Assembly (NCBI GenBank): GCA_963792815.1
Contig: CAWBXR010000001.1
Location: 434,001 to 498,000 of the forward strand
Length of the DNA: 64,000 bases
Direction of reading: 5' to 3'
From: JARRPM01 sp963792815
Lineage (GTDB): Bacteria; Pseudomonadota; Gammaproteobacteria; Pseudomonadales; Halieaceae
The notes below the pieces were generated by a model. It saw only the letters and a list, made by a program, of their open reading frames with translations, did no database searches and was not told the origin of the DNA. Below are positions 36,001-44,465 of this stretch, piece by piece. How positions within the stretch are numbered: the first letter of the stretch is position 1; each line of letters begins with the position of its first letter. A program made the translations under genes and the position numbers.

Positions 36001-36228
36001 GGCTTCCTCGATTTTAAGAACGACACCCTTTTCGACCTCCTCGGGAGCCGCGCCGGGATAGGGGGCGGTGATAAAGATCATTTCGATATCGACCTTGGGG
36101 AACATGGCGCGCTGGATGGTAAAAGCAGAGCCCAGGCCGACTGCGATAATAACCAGCATCAGCAGGTTGGCGGCCACCGGGTTATAGGCAAACCAGGCTA
36201 TGACACCCCTGGGATGATCCGCGCTCAC
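33043..36228 (-). CDS. RND-family efflux permease
   Basis: A 1061-residue AcrB-type proton-driven exporter with an N-terminal helix and two large periplasmic loops. The TM4 aspartates of the proton relay are present in ALGIIVDDAIIMGES. A second six-helix block starts near residue 870 (FGIYALLAIPTKSYLQPL, SLAFGIVFATVITLLLLP). It exports drugs, detergents or lipophilic metabolites. Its GTG overlaps the adaptor stop by 4 bases. The usual outer-membrane partner is missing here, so a TolC- or NodT-type channel must come from elsewhere (the one at 2977-4419 is a candidate). Confidence 0.94.
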   Translation of the reverse strand: MSADHPRGVIAWFAYNPVAANLLMLVIIAVGLGSAFTIQRAMFPKVDIEMIFITAPYPGAAPEEVEKGVVLKIEEAINDLDGIKRVESDAYESYARIMIEPNEGIDLGKLLDEVQNRINAIQHFPDGAEEPIVRQPELLFPTLTLQLSGGIDERAMKSLADELRRELLSLPEVSAATVVGAREYEISVEISEQLLREYHLTLGDVASIIAASSLDIPSGSVQTRNGDIMLRTLGQAYVQQDFEDIVLRTWPDGTRLLLGDIATIDDGFVDGSGFTTFDGQYSLGINVFAMGQQDIIDTARVTRQFIEQKRHQLPNGVTLEAWSDFTFYLEQRLGMMVKNLGMGALLVFIVLALFLEIKLAFWVMLGIPVCFLGAMAFISTPMVDASLNLLSIFGFIIALGIIVDDAIIMGESAYAEQERHGHSVQSVVSGVYKVATPATFGVLTTIVAFAPTLFVQGVFGAFPEACGIVVVLCLVFSLVESKWILPAHLAHSKPSRHPALLAMNGLQQRCNKHLRHFIDVRYLPFMQRCVANRYVTLAFFFSLLILCGGLLAGEQVRTVLAPEARGEFLKAELRLAHGTPEERTQQAVRQVVAALLEVDADYQRDTGGTEKLLAHVAAYGFDQINGRISVELTKEDQRGISTMEVEKRWRDRVGIIHGAEVLAISGDDEGGWGPAIAFDLMHHDFTALKAASEELEEALRHFAGVYDIRNGAGDTADEFHLDILPEAESLGLTRYDLGMQVRHAFYGAEAQRVQRGVDEVKVMVRYPRADREMTSSLSNMFIRTPQGDEVPFDTVARLDISQGLLKTTHIDFQRASEVTAEVDKTQVQASKVIEEIEEQFLPGLLQKYPGLSYEVSGMADEERKLGVSLMIGFALAIFGIYALLAIPTKSYLQPLIIMGVIPFGIIGAIVGHWVTGYAFSMMSVIGVIALSGVVVNDSLLLVDHTNKSVADGTGRYHAVVEATRRRFRAIMLTSVTTFMGLAPILLERSVQAQDIIPMAISLAFGIVFATVITLLLLPCLYMILDDLDRWWAGKAAPPRAAAGAGNRWLSQRIAPQARHLA

Positions 36229-37505
36229 ATGCCGCCCGCTTCGCTGCCGGACAGGGGCGTGGAGGCAGTCGCATCATTCCCCTGGTCCGGCTCGGGGTCC
36301 GGGGGGAGGACGGCCTGCTCGCCCAGCTGGTCAGTGGGGGTCCTGGTCAGAATTTTTACCTGGGCCCCGGCGAAGGAGGCATCGAGGCTGGTGAGGGAAA
36401 CCAGGTCGCCCTCGTTCAGGCCGTCAGTGACATAGATTTTGTCGCCGCCGGTGCGCAGGCTGGTCACCTGGCGGTTGCGCAGGTGCATAGTGTCATCCAC
36501 CACCCAGACAAAGCTCCCCGCCCGCAGTAAGTAGCGGGGCAGCACCACGACGTCGGTGAGTTCCCGGCCCTGTATGTTGGCGTTGACAAAAGTGCCCATG
36601 CGCAAGGGTAGTAGCGACGAATCCCGCAGCCCGTAGGGGTCCTCTATGCGGGCAACGGTGTACAGGGCCCGCGAACGCTCATCGAACACCCCTTCGGTGC
36701 GGTGCAGGCGTGCGGGCCAGTGCTTGATCACCCCGCCGACATCGGTGTAGAGGTCGATGGCCGAGCCTTCCTCATAGCCTTCCATTCCCGGCAGTTCCAG
36801 GTAGTCCAGCTTGCTCTGCGGAATGGGAAGCCGCACCTCCGCGGATTCCACCGAAAAGATATCGGCCAGCGGGGTGCCGGCGCCGACAAATTGCCCCAGA
36901 TCCGTGTGTTTTTCCCGGATGAGTGCATCGTAGGGCGCCCTTATAATGGTGCGTTCGAGATTGTCGCGGGCGGTGTTGAGCTCGGCCTGGGCCGCCAGCA
37001 ACTGGGCGCTGGCCTCTTCCAGTTGCGGTTTGCGCAGGTACAGGTCCCGCGCCTCGGGACTGCGCTGGCTGTTCTTCGGGAGCTTCTCCCACTCGCGCAA
37101 TGCCACCTGTCCCCGGCCCTTTTCCTGGACCAGGACGCTCTCGGCGGTTTCCAGCGCGGCCTGCGCGCGCAGCAGGTTGGTCTGGTAGTCCCTGGGGTCG
37201 ATGCGCAGGAGGATGTCGTCACTGGAGACAAAGCCGCCCACGTGAAACGCATTGGCGACCTCTATGACCCGGCCTTTGACCTCCGCCAGCAGGGTTGACT
37301 CCTGCAGGGGCGTCACAGTGCCCTGGGCCTGCACCTCGATATGCAGGCTTTCCTTGACGACTTCCGCCACGTCCACGGTGACTGCGGCGTATACCGGTTC
37401 GGCAATTTTGGCGGGCGGGCGCAGCAGGTACATGGTCGCGCTGACGGCTGTCGCGCCGGCGATCAGCGCTAGGGAGATAAATGCCTGTTTTGACTTGCTG
37501 GACAA
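36225..37505 (-). CDS. RND efflux periplasmic adaptor subunit
   Basis: A 426-residue membrane-fusion protein with an N-terminal anchor or signal (residues 8-28). It has a barrel-sandwich domain with halves near VTPLQESTLLAEVKGRVIEV and RTIIRAPYDALIREKHTDLGQ, an alpha hairpin between them, and a beta-barrel plus membrane-proximal domain toward the end (GTFVNANIQGRELTDVVVLP). The start is a TTG with GGAAG at good spacing. The operon order is adaptor then permease. Confidence 0.92.
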   Translation of the reverse strand: MSSKSKQAFISLALIAGATAVSATMYLLRPPAKIAEPVYAAVTVDVAEVVKESLHIEVQAQGTVTPLQESTLLAEVKGRVIEVANAFHVGGFVSSDDILLRIDPRDYQTNLLRAQAALETAESVLVQEKGRGQVALREWEKLPKNSQRSPEARDLYLRKPQLEEASAQLLAAQAELNTARDNLERTIIRAPYDALIREKHTDLGQFVGAGTPLADIFSVESAEVRLPIPQSKLDYLELPGMEGYEEGSAIDLYTDVGGVIKHWPARLHRTEGVFDERSRALYTVARIEDPYGLRDSSLLPLRMGTFVNANIQGRELTDVVVLPRYLLRAGSFVWVVDDTMHLRNRQVTSLRTGGDKIYVTDGLNEGDLVSLTSLDASFAGAQVKILTRTPTDQLGEQAVLPPDPEPDQGNDATASTPLSGSEAGGM

Positions 37506-37664
37506 TGAAAGTCTTCCACTTGGGCGCCCGTACCACGCTCAGTCGACCGGGGCGGGTCCGGGGCTTCGAAATTACGGGCAGTTATACCACATAGGCTACC
37601 CTGAGCGGCACAATATACTTGGGTTTAATGGACTTTTGGGGTGAATCCCACCCCCGTGGTTCTG

Positions 37665-38504
37665 TTATTCGCCTTTTGCTTCACCCTTGGCTGCACCCTT
37701 GTCGAAATGCACATCGACCTGTGGAAACGGTATGCTGATGCCCGCCTCGTCGAAGCGGTGCTTGACGGTTTCCGTGGTATCCCAGAGCAGTTTCCAGTAA
37801 TCCTCTGTTTTTGCCCAGGGCCGCACCAGGAAATTGATGCTCGATTCCGCCAGTGCACCGACAGCGATTACCGGGGCGGGGTCTTTCAGTATCCGCTCAT
37901 CGGACGCGACGATCTCTTCCAGTATCTGCCTGGCCTTGCGCAGGTCATCGTCATAGGAAACGCTGAACACCATGTCCACCCGCCGGGTGGGGCGAGCGGA
38001 GTAATTGGTGATGTTGCCGCTGATGATGGCGCCGTTGGGTACTATCACTTCCTTGTTGTCCGGCGTGGTCATGGTGGTGGTGAAAATGCCGATTGTCTCG
38101 ATGATGCCGGTCGCCCCCCCGGCCTCGATAAAGTCGCCCTTGGTAAAGGGACGGAAGATGATCAGCATGACGCCCGCGGCGAAATTGGACAGGGAGCCCT
38201 GCAGCGACAGGCCTATGGCCAGGCCCGCGGCGCCCAGCAATGCCACCAGGGAGTTGGTGTTGATGCCGAGCTGGCTGAGGGCGGCAATGACCACGAACAG
38301 CAGCAGAACCCAGCGCAGAATCGCCACCAGGAAGCCTACCAGGATATCGTCCATGCCCCTGCTTCGCAGAACCTTGCGCACGAAACCGACGACGCCGGCA
38401 ACCACCATGCGACCGACGTAGAAAATCGCCAGGGCCAGTACCAGCTTGATGCCCCAGGGGATAACGTAAGTCTGTAGAATCTCGTTTATATCCAGATTTT
38501 CCAT
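37665..38504 (-). CDS. Small-conductance mechanosensitive channel, MscS family
   Basis: A 279-residue protein with three N-terminal helices. The pore-lining TM3 reads SLVALLGAAGLAIGLSLQGSLSNFAAGVMLI, followed by the MscS beta domain (RPFTKGDFIEAGGATGIIE, TPDNKEVIVPNGAI) and a C-terminal alpha/beta cap. It opens on osmotic down-shock to release solutes. ATG at 38504 is used (AGGAG upstream). It is transcribed toward the same side as the RND pump but separated from it by 159 bases. Confidence 0.93.
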   Translation of the reverse strand: MENLDINEILQTYVIPWGIKLVLALAIFYVGRMVVAGVVGFVRKVLRSRGMDDILVGFLVAILRWVLLLFVVIAALSQLGINTNSLVALLGAAGLAIGLSLQGSLSNFAAGVMLIIFRPFTKGDFIEAGGATGIIETIGIFTTTMTTPDNKEVIVPNGAIISGNITNYSARPTRRVDMVFSVSYDDDLRKARQILEEIVASDERILKDPAPVIAVGALAESSINFLVRPWAKTEDYWKLLWDTTETVKHRFDEAGISIPFPQVDVHFDKGAAKGEAKGE

Positions 38505-38614
38505 TGGGTCATGTCTCCTGATTTTCGAGGCCGCCAACTATAGCCAACCTCGTTTGACTTGCCAACGAACATTGCATTTACGGGCCCGAACTGGTGAATG
38601 AACAGGTGCCGGGA

Positions 38615-38623
38615 TGGTATAGT
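38615..38623 (+). promoter_or_regulatory. Candidate extended -10 promoter for the MaoC/Nudix genes
   Basis: TGG-TATAGT ends 34 bases upstream of the MaoC start codon. No convincing -35 element. Confidence 0.38.
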
Positions 38624-38656
38624 CTGCGCTTCATTTCAACAGGGTGAGCAAGCGCA

Positions 38657-39115
38657 GTGACAACGATTTTCAACAATCCCTCGGCATTGCTGGAGGCCCC
38701 GGGCACTCACCTGGGATATAGCGACTGGCTGGAGATAGACCAGCGTCGGATCGACCTCTTTGCGGATGCCACCGGTGATCACCAGTGGATTCACGTGGAC
38801 CCGGAGCGCGCCGCCACGGGGCCTTTCGGCAAAACCATCGCACACGGCTACCTGACCCTGTCGCTGGCCAACCAGTTCCTGCCGGAAATCATGCAGGTCA
38901 ACAATGTATCGATGGGGGTCAACTACGGCTGCGAGAAAGTGCGGTTTCCGGCGCCGGTGCCCGTTGGCAGCCGGGTTCGCGGCGGCGGCGAGGTGATTAG
39001 CGCCGAGGAGGTCAAAGGTGGGGTGCAGGTGGTGGTGCGGATGACCATCGAGATCGAGGGGAGCGAGCGCCCGGCCTGCGTGATTGACACCATCAGCCGC
39101 TTTTTCCCGAACTAG
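38657..39115 (+). CDS. MaoC-like (R)-enoyl-CoA hydratase
   Basis: A 152-residue hotdog-fold dehydratase with the hydratase-2 motif: DATGDHQWIHVDPERAA holds the catalytic Asp/His pair and GPFGKTIAHGYLTLSL follows. It hydrates trans-2-enoyl-CoA to (R)-3-hydroxyacyl-CoA, as in beta-oxidation side routes or polyhydroxyalkanoate supply. GTG start with AGGGTGAG 8 bases upstream. The Nudix gene follows after 15 bases. Confidence 0.92.
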   Translation: MTTIFNNPSALLEAPGTHLGYSDWLEIDQRRIDLFADATGDHQWIHVDPERAATGPFGKTIAHGYLTLSLANQFLPEIMQVNNVSMGVNYGCEKVRFPAPVPVGSRVRGGGEVISAEEVKGGVQVVVRMTIEIEGSERPACVIDTISRFFPN

Positions 39116-39130
39116 GCCAGGATTCCGGAT

Positions 39131-39823
39131 ATGCTTGAAATGAGTGACACGGTCGAACCGGTTCACCCCGCCGCCACGGTGGTACTGGTGCGCGATGGTG
39201 ACCAGGGCCTGGAAACCCTGCTGGTGCAGCGCAGCAAGTCGCTCGCCCATATGGGAGGCATGTGGGTATTCCCCGGTGGCCGGGTGGATGAGGGTGATTA
39301 TCCACCGGATCGGGACGAGTACGTGGCCGCAGTGAATGCGGCGATTCGGGAGACACGTGAGGAGGCGGGGCTGGACATCAGCAGCGACCAGCTGGCCTAC
39401 CTTTCGCACTGGACCACCCCCGAGGGTGCCAGGCGGCGTTTTTCCACCTGGTTTTTCCTGGGGGTGCTGGAAGACGGGCAGGAGGTCACCGTGGACGGTG
39501 GCGAAATAGCCCATCACCGCTGGGTGACGCCGCAGCAGGCTTTTGCCGAGCTGGCTGACAGGGAACACCCGTTCCGCCTGATGCCGCCGACCTTCGTCAG
39601 CCTGGTGGAACTTGCCGATTGTCCCAGCTGTCGCGAGGCACACGAGCGAATCGCCGCCCGTGAGGCAATCCGCTACGCGCCTCGTATGGTGTTTGTCGCG
39701 GACGGTATCTGCTTTCTCTACGAGGGCGACGCGGCCTACGCGGACGAAAACATCGATGCGGCGGGGCCGCGCCACCGCACCTATATGATCGACGGCCAGC
39801 TTGAATACCAGCGGCATTACTGA
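39131..39823 (+). CDS. Nudix hydrolase (NUDT7/NUDT19-like)
   Basis: A 230-residue protein with an intact Nudix box (AAIRETREEAGL, preceded by the MWVFPGGRVDEGD loop), supplying the Mg2+-binding glutamates. Length and C-terminal layout resemble Nudix enzymes that cleave CoA or nucleotide-sugar diphosphates. CoA-ester cleavage would suit its neighbour, a CoA-thioester hydratase, but this is inference. It lies 15 bases after the MaoC gene. Confidence 0.88.
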   Translation: MLEMSDTVEPVHPAATVVLVRDGDQGLETLLVQRSKSLAHMGGMWVFPGGRVDEGDYPPDRDEYVAAVNAAIRETREEAGLDISSDQLAYLSHWTTPEGARRRFSTWFFLGVLEDGQEVTVDGGEIAHHRWVTPQQAFAELADREHPFRLMPPTFVSLVELADCPSCREAHERIAAREAIRYAPRMVFVADGICFLYEGDAAYADENIDAAGPRHRTYMIDGQLEYQRHY

Positions 39824-39835
39824 TGTCCCCAGACC

Positions 39836-41371
39836 GTGACTGACCCGGGGAACAAGGCGGGCCTGCGACGGCGGGACCTGCTGGCGGGGCTCGGCGCCGC
39901 CGCTGCCGGCAGCTTTGCGGTGGGGGCAGGGGCGTTGCCGGCCAGCCGTGTTAACTCCTGGGATATCTATGCTGATGTGCTGGTAGCCGGTTCCGGCGCG
40001 GCTGGCACCTGTGCAGCCATCGAGGCGAGCAGGGCCGGCGCCAATGTGCTGCTGATCGAATCCCTGCCGCGCTTCGGCGGTTCCTCCGCCATGTCCGCCG
40101 GGGTGGTCTACGCCGGCGGCGGTACCGCGCTGCAGCGGGCCCTGGGGGTCGAGGACAGTGTCGAGAACATGTTCAGTTTTATCTCCCGGGCCGGCGGCAA
40201 ACACCCGCCTGTGGAGAAAATCCAGCTTTATTGCGAACAGAGCAGTGCGCACTTTGACTGGCTGGTAGAGCAGGGTGTGCCTTACAGCCAGCAAATGTCG
40301 CAGGGTGTGTCGGTACCCATGGCGGGAGAGTCACTGTTTTTTTCCGGTTGTGAACTGGCCTGGCCCGCCCGGGAACTGGCGGTGCCCGCGCCCCGCGGTC
40401 ACGTTCCCGTGGCGACCGGCATGACCGGCGGCAGGGTGCTGATGGAAGCCCTGCTGGCCCAGGCGGGCGCGCTGGGGGTGCGCCTGCAGGCCGAGGTGAA
40501 GGGCCAGCGGTTGATCGTGACCAGCGAGGGTCGGGTCATCGGCATGCAGGTCGAAGTGGCGGGCGAGCCCCGGACCATCAGGGCTTACCGCGGTGTGGTG
40601 CTGGCCAGCGGGGGTTTCATCCACAACCGGGATATGGTGCGCGACTACGCCCCCGAGCTCTACGACTGCTCGGTGCCCTGGGGCAATATGGGCGACCAGG
40701 GGATGGGCATCAATATGGGCATTGGCGTCGGCGCCGCGGCGCTGCGCATGCACCAGGGCTTTGCCATAGTGCCCCTGTACCCGCCGGAGTCCGTGCTGTC
40801 CGGTATCGTGGTCAACGCCTCCGGCCAGCGTTTCGTCCCCGAGGATACCTACTACGGTGTACTTGGTGATGCGATAGCGTATCACCAGCAGGGGCGGGCC
40901 TGGCTGATCACCGACCGGCGCGGCGAGCCGCCGGCGACCCAGGACAATTTTCTGCCGGTTGCCGAGGGCAACACCATCGGCGATCTCGCCGACCAACTCG
41001 GGTTTCCCAAGGGAGCCCTGCAGGATACCGTGGCTTATTACAATCGTCATGCGGTCAATGGCGATGACCCGCTGTTTCACAAGCGTCCGCCGGTGTTGCG
41101 GCCGTTGCAGGGGCCACCCTACAAGGCCTGGGATCTCGCCGTGGACAAGGCGTTTGTTCCCGCCCACACCTTCGGCGGCCTGCAGACCGGTCTCGATGGC
41201 GAGGTGTACAACAGCTTCGGTGAGGTCATACCCGGGCTCTATGCCGCCGGGCGAACCAGTTCGGGCCTGCCCGGGGCGCCTTATATCGCCAGCGGCCTGT
41301 CCGTGGGCGATGCCACTTTTTTCGGGCGTCGGGCGGGACTGGCGGCTGCCCGCAGGGGAGCCCCGACATGA
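39836..41371 (+). CDS. Tat-exported FAD-binding dehydrogenase of the fumarate reductase/3-ketosteroid dehydrogenase superfamily
   Basis: A 511-residue flavoprotein. A twin-arginine signal (LRRRDLLAGLG, residues about 10-20) and alanine-rich h-region precede the FAD Rossmann motif VLVAGSGAAGTCAAIEASRAG. A flavin-binding end (GLYAAGRTSSGLPGAPYIASGLSVGDATFFGRRAG) matches FAD_binding_2 proteins. It should fold with FAD in the cytoplasm and work in the periplasm. The following gene, overlapping by 4 bases, encodes a monohaem cytochrome c, a likely electron partner. GTG start. Substrate unknown; a steroid-like or 2-enoate oxidation or reduction is possible. Confidence 0.87.
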   Translation: MTDPGNKAGLRRRDLLAGLGAAAAGSFAVGAGALPASRVNSWDIYADVLVAGSGAAGTCAAIEASRAGANVLLIESLPRFGGSSAMSAGVVYAGGGTALQRALGVEDSVENMFSFISRAGGKHPPVEKIQLYCEQSSAHFDWLVEQGVPYSQQMSQGVSVPMAGESLFFSGCELAWPARELAVPAPRGHVPVATGMTGGRVLMEALLAQAGALGVRLQAEVKGQRLIVTSEGRVIGMQVEVAGEPRTIRAYRGVVLASGGFIHNRDMVRDYAPELYDCSVPWGNMGDQGMGINMGIGVGAAALRMHQGFAIVPLYPPESVLSGIVVNASGQRFVPEDTYYGVLGDAIAYHQQGRAWLITDRRGEPPATQDNFLPVAEGNTIGDLADQLGFPKGALQDTVAYYNRHAVNGDDPLFHKRPPVLRPLQGPPYKAWDLAVDKAFVPAHTFGGLQTGLDGEVYNSFGEVIPGLYAAGRTSSGLPGAPYIASGLSVGDATFFGRRAGLAAARRGAPT

Positions 41372-41799
41372 AAAGTATGCTGGCGAACTTGCTGGGGGTG
41401 GGGCTGCTGGTAGTGGCCGTTGCGAGCCCGGCCCAGCCTGACCCGGTCGATGAATTATCGCTGGCCCAGGGTGATCCGGGGCGTGGCCGGCTGGTGTTTG
41501 CCCCCTGTCGAACCTGTCACTTTACCGATGCCGGGGCGGGTCACGGTAACGGTCCCAACCTGTCCCGTATTTTCGGCAAGGTAGCGGGACAGCAGAGCGG
41601 TTTCGAGTACTACTCGGACGCTCTCAAGGCGGCCCAGTTTGTCTGGACACCGCAGCTGATGTACGCCTGGCTGGAAAACCCCATGGCCGCGCTGCCGGGA
41701 ACCACCATGATGAGCGCGGGGGTTCCCGACCCGCGCCGGCGGGCAGACCTCGTCGCCTACCTGCAGTCGGTGTCGGTGCGCCAGGGCCAACTCGATTAG
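41368..41799 (+). CDS. Periplasmic class I c-type cytochrome
   Basis: A 143-residue exported monohaem cytochrome. After a signal peptide (residues 1-22) the haem site is C47-R-T-C50-H51. GNGPNLSRIFGKVAGQQSGFEYYSDALK and PGTTMMSAGVPD (probable axial Met) follow the mitochondrial-type cytochrome c pattern. It probably passes electrons between the flavoprotein encoded just upstream (4-base overlap) and a terminal oxidase. Confidence 0.93.
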   Translation: MKSMLANLLGVGLLVVAVASPAQPDPVDELSLAQGDPGRGRLVFAPCRTCHFTDAGAGHGNGPNLSRIFGKVAGQQSGFEYYSDALKAAQFVWTPQLMYAWLENPMAALPGTTMMSAGVPDPRRRADLVAYLQSVSVRQGQLD

Positions 41800-41811
41800 T
41801 GTGAACAGGCC

Positions 41812-42999
41812 CTAGTTCTTCACGATTACCGAACTGCCGTGGCCAAACAGTCCCTGGTTGGCGGTGATACCCACCTTCGCTCCCTTGACCTGGCGGTCAC
41901 CGGCTTCCCCGCGCAGTTGCCAGGTCAGCTCGCACACCTGGGCGATGGCCTGGGCAGGGACTGCCTCGCCAAAACAGGCCAGCCCACCGGAGACATTGAC
42001 CGGAATCTTGCCGCCCAGGGCGGTATCGCCGCTGCGCAGCAGGGCTGCCGCCTGGCCCCTGGGGGCGAGCAACAGATCCTCGATCCAGTCCAGCTCGAGT
42101 GCGGTCGAGAGGTCGTACACTTCCGCGAGGCTGACGTCCTCCGGGCCGATGCCGGCCTCTTCGTATGCCTTCAGGGGAATGGAGGAGCGGTAGCTGATGG
42201 CTTCCACCCCGGCCGCGGCCGCCGAGTCGGTGGCAATATCGGGCATTTCGACCACGCCGCTGGCAAAGGTGGGGGTGACGGTGGAGATTGCCGCCACCCG
42301 GGGTGCGTCGGCTTTGCCGATCCTGCGGGCGTAATCCAGGCTGCAGACAATCAGGGCGGCGCCGCCGTCGCTGGTGGCGCAGATGTCCATCAGGCGCAGG
42401 GGGTCGGCCACCATGGCTGAGGCGGCAACGTCCTCCGCGGTAAAGCACTTGCGGTAGCGGGCGCGGGAATTTTTTGCGCCGACCCGGGAGTTCTTTACCT
42501 TCACCGCGGCGAAGTCCTCCAGGGTATCGCCGTACAGGTCCATGCGCCGCCTGGCGTACAGGGCGAAGTAGGTGGGGTTGGTAATGCCGAGGTAGAACCG
42601 CACCCAGTCGGGGTCCTCCGGGCGGTAGCCGCCAGCCGGCGCCAGGAAGCCCTTGGGCGTGGTGTCGGCGCCCACCACCAGGGCTACCTCGCATTCACCG
42701 GCGAGAATCTTGTTGCGGGCAGCTGCCAGTGCCTGTGAGCCGGAGGCGCAGGCGGCGTAGGAGGTGTTCACCTCTGCGCCCTGCCAGCCCAGGGCCTGGG
42801 CGAAAGTGGCGCCGGCGACATAACCCGGGTAGCCGCAGCGCACCGTGGCGCCGCCGGAAACGAAGCGAATGTCCCGCCACGGCACGCCGGCATCGGCCAG
42901 GGCTTCCCGGGCAGCTGCCACGCCGTACTGCACGAAATTATGACCCCACTTGCCCCAGGGGTGCATGCCGGCGCCGATAATCGCAATTTCATTGGACAT
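41812..42999 (-). CDS. SCP2/lipid-transfer-type thiolase
   Basis: A 395-residue thiolase-like protein of the SCP-x/Ltp class. It has IAIIGAGMHPWGKWG at the N-terminus, the nucleophile Cys in SYAACASGSQALAAA, and C-terminal GGLACFGEAVPAQAIAQVCEL. In steroid degradation and other pathways such proteins pair with a DUF35 partner to form aldolases or thiolases that cleave side-chain CoA esters. ATG at 42999 is used; it begins 5 bases after the DUF35 gene ends, the classic order. Confidence 0.9.
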   Translation of the reverse strand: MSNEIAIIGAGMHPWGKWGHNFVQYGVAAAREALADAGVPWRDIRFVSGGATVRCGYPGYVAGATFAQALGWQGAEVNTSYAACASGSQALAAARNKILAGECEVALVVGADTTPKGFLAPAGGYRPEDPDWVRFYLGITNPTYFALYARRRMDLYGDTLEDFAAVKVKNSRVGAKNSRARYRKCFTAEDVAASAMVADPLRLMDICATSDGGAALIVCSLDYARRIGKADAPRVAAISTVTPTFASGVVEMPDIATDSAAAAGVEAISYRSSIPLKAYEEAGIGPEDVSLAEVYDLSTALELDWIEDLLLAPRGQAAALLRSGDTALGGKIPVNVSGGLACFGEAVPAQAIAQVCELTWQLRGEAGDRQVKGAKVGITANQGLFGHGSSVIVKN

Positions 43000-43004
43000 C
43001 TGGT

Positions 43005-43463
43005 TTACGCTCCGCTCTTGCTGTTCGTATCGGTAGCCAGCGGCCGCCACTTCCAGGTCACCCTGATGTCCTCTTCGGTCTCATGCAGGGCTTCCAGAAC
43101 CAGTTCCATGGGCATACCCACCTTCAGGTCCTCGACCGAAACGCCCTTGACTACCTGGCCCAGAATGACCATTTGCTCCTCCTCCAGTTGCACCCCGGCG
43201 ATGGCATAGGGCTCAAATGGCTCGGCGGCCACGAACGGTGCCGGCGGCTTGTAGCAGGCGTTGGTGTAACTCCAGATTCGCCCCGTCCTGCTGAGCTCAA
43301 CCCGCCGGAAACCCGTACTGTCGCAGCCCGGGTTGCGGCAGTACTGGTCCTGGGGTGGGAAAAAATAGGTATCGCAGTGGGTGCATTGGCTGCCTATGAG
43401 GTGGGGCCTGGCTGCCATGGTGTGCCAGCCGTCAATGGCAGGCACCAGGGGTTTGTCGCTCAT
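43005..43463 (-). CDS. DUF35 zinc-ribbon OB-fold partner protein
   Basis: A 152-residue protein with a rubredoxin-like zinc ribbon (CTHCDTYFFPPQDQYCRNPGC, residues about 27-49) and an OB fold after it (GRIWSYTNACYKPPAPF, EPYAIAGVQLEE). DUF35 proteins bind acyl-CoA and form complexes with thiolase-like enzymes, as with the Ltp/ChsH2 proteins of sterol side-chain breakdown. It is first in a two-gene operon with the thiolase. Confidence 0.92.
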   Translation of the reverse strand: MSDKPLVPAIDGWHTMAARPHLIGSQCTHCDTYFFPPQDQYCRNPGCDSTGFRRVELSRTGRIWSYTNACYKPPAPFVAAEPFEPYAIAGVQLEEEQMVILGQVVKGVSVEDLKVGMPMELVLEALHETEEDIRVTWKWRPLATDTNSKSGA

Positions 43464-43640
43464 GATGGTCTCCGGGTCAGGGCGGGCTTCAGGGTACTAT
43501 CGGCTGGCGGATGCAGGCAAGGAAACAGCTGCGCCCGGGTCACCGCAGTGGGCCGGCGGCAGCATGGGGTTTACCATGGCAGACCTGAGCCGTCCGGGCA
43601 CTCCTGCGGGATTGCCTGTTCAATAAAGAGGGATACGCCC

Positions 43641-44321
43641 ATGTGTGGCCGTTTCAACGTTATCGACAACCCCGGCTTGCGCCAGTTGCTGCAGGACCTT
43701 GGCATCGACCTGCAGCTGCCCCCGGCGGTGAACCTGGCGCCTACCGAGCCGGTGTTCCTGGTGCGCGAGACGGGCGGAACCCGCGAGGGAGGGTCGGCCC
43801 GCTGGTGGCTCACACCCTCCTGGGCGAGTGCGGTCGACCAGAAATATTCCATGTTCAACGCCCGCAGTGAGACCCTGGACAGCAGTCGCGCTTTCCGCCA
43901 CCCGTTCAGGTCACAGCGCGGCATCGTGCCGATGAGCAGCTTTATCGAGTGGCGCCAGGAGGGGCAGGTAAAGCAGCCCTGGCTTATTACCAGCGAGGAC
44001 GATGCGCTTGCAGTGGCCGCCCTGTGGGACATATGGGAGGGCGGGGCCGAGCCGCTGCTCTCCTGTACCCTGGTGACCGCGGCAGCGGCGCCGGCATTCG
44101 AGCCCTGGCACCGGCGCATGCCCCTGGTGCTGGGTCGCGACGAGTACGACCGCTGGCTGGACTGCAGTCACACCATAGACCCGGCCGACCCCCTGTTTCG
44201 TCCCGCGCTCAAACTGCCGCTGCGCCTGCAGGCCCTGCCCCGGGCGATCGGTAATGCGCGCAACAAGGACCCCGCACTGCTGCAGGGGGTGGGTGAGATC
44301 GTGGAATTACCCGCCGGCTGA
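43641..44321 (+). CDS. SOS response-associated peptidase / abasic-site crosslinking protein (YedK/HMCES type)
   Basis: A 226-residue SRAP protein. Cys2 (MCGRFN) becomes the N-terminal nucleophile that forms a thiazolidine crosslink with abasic sites in single-stranded DNA. The partner residues are visible in MFNARSETL (Asn), SSFIEWRQ (Glu) and PWHRRMPLVL (His). It shields abasic sites at replication forks. The ATG at 43641 is fixed by the catalytic Cys2. Confidence 0.93.
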   Translation: MCGRFNVIDNPGLRQLLQDLGIDLQLPPAVNLAPTEPVFLVRETGGTREGGSARWWLTPSWASAVDQKYSMFNARSETLDSSRAFRHPFRSQRGIVPMSSFIEWRQEGQVKQPWLITSEDDALAVAALWDIWEGGAEPLLSCTLVTAAAAPAFEPWHRRMPLVLGRDEYDRWLDCSHTIDPADPLFRPALKLPLRLQALPRAIGNARNKDPALLQGVGEIVELPAG

Positions 44322-44465
44322 GCAGGCAGCTCTACCGGTGATGGCCAATGCCTTGTCCGGCTATTGTCCACAAGTCGGGGTTCGGGCATATTGGGCGCAG
44401 ATAACAACAATTCAGTGCTCAGCACGATACCAATAATACTAACCAGCACAATCCCCGGGGGCTTC

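Noticed and set aside
38636..40294. 552-codon minus-strand open frame across the MaoC, Nudix and flavoprotein genes
   Set aside because: It crosses three genes with clear motifs on the other strand; its protein is His/Arg/Gly-rich with no recognisable fold.
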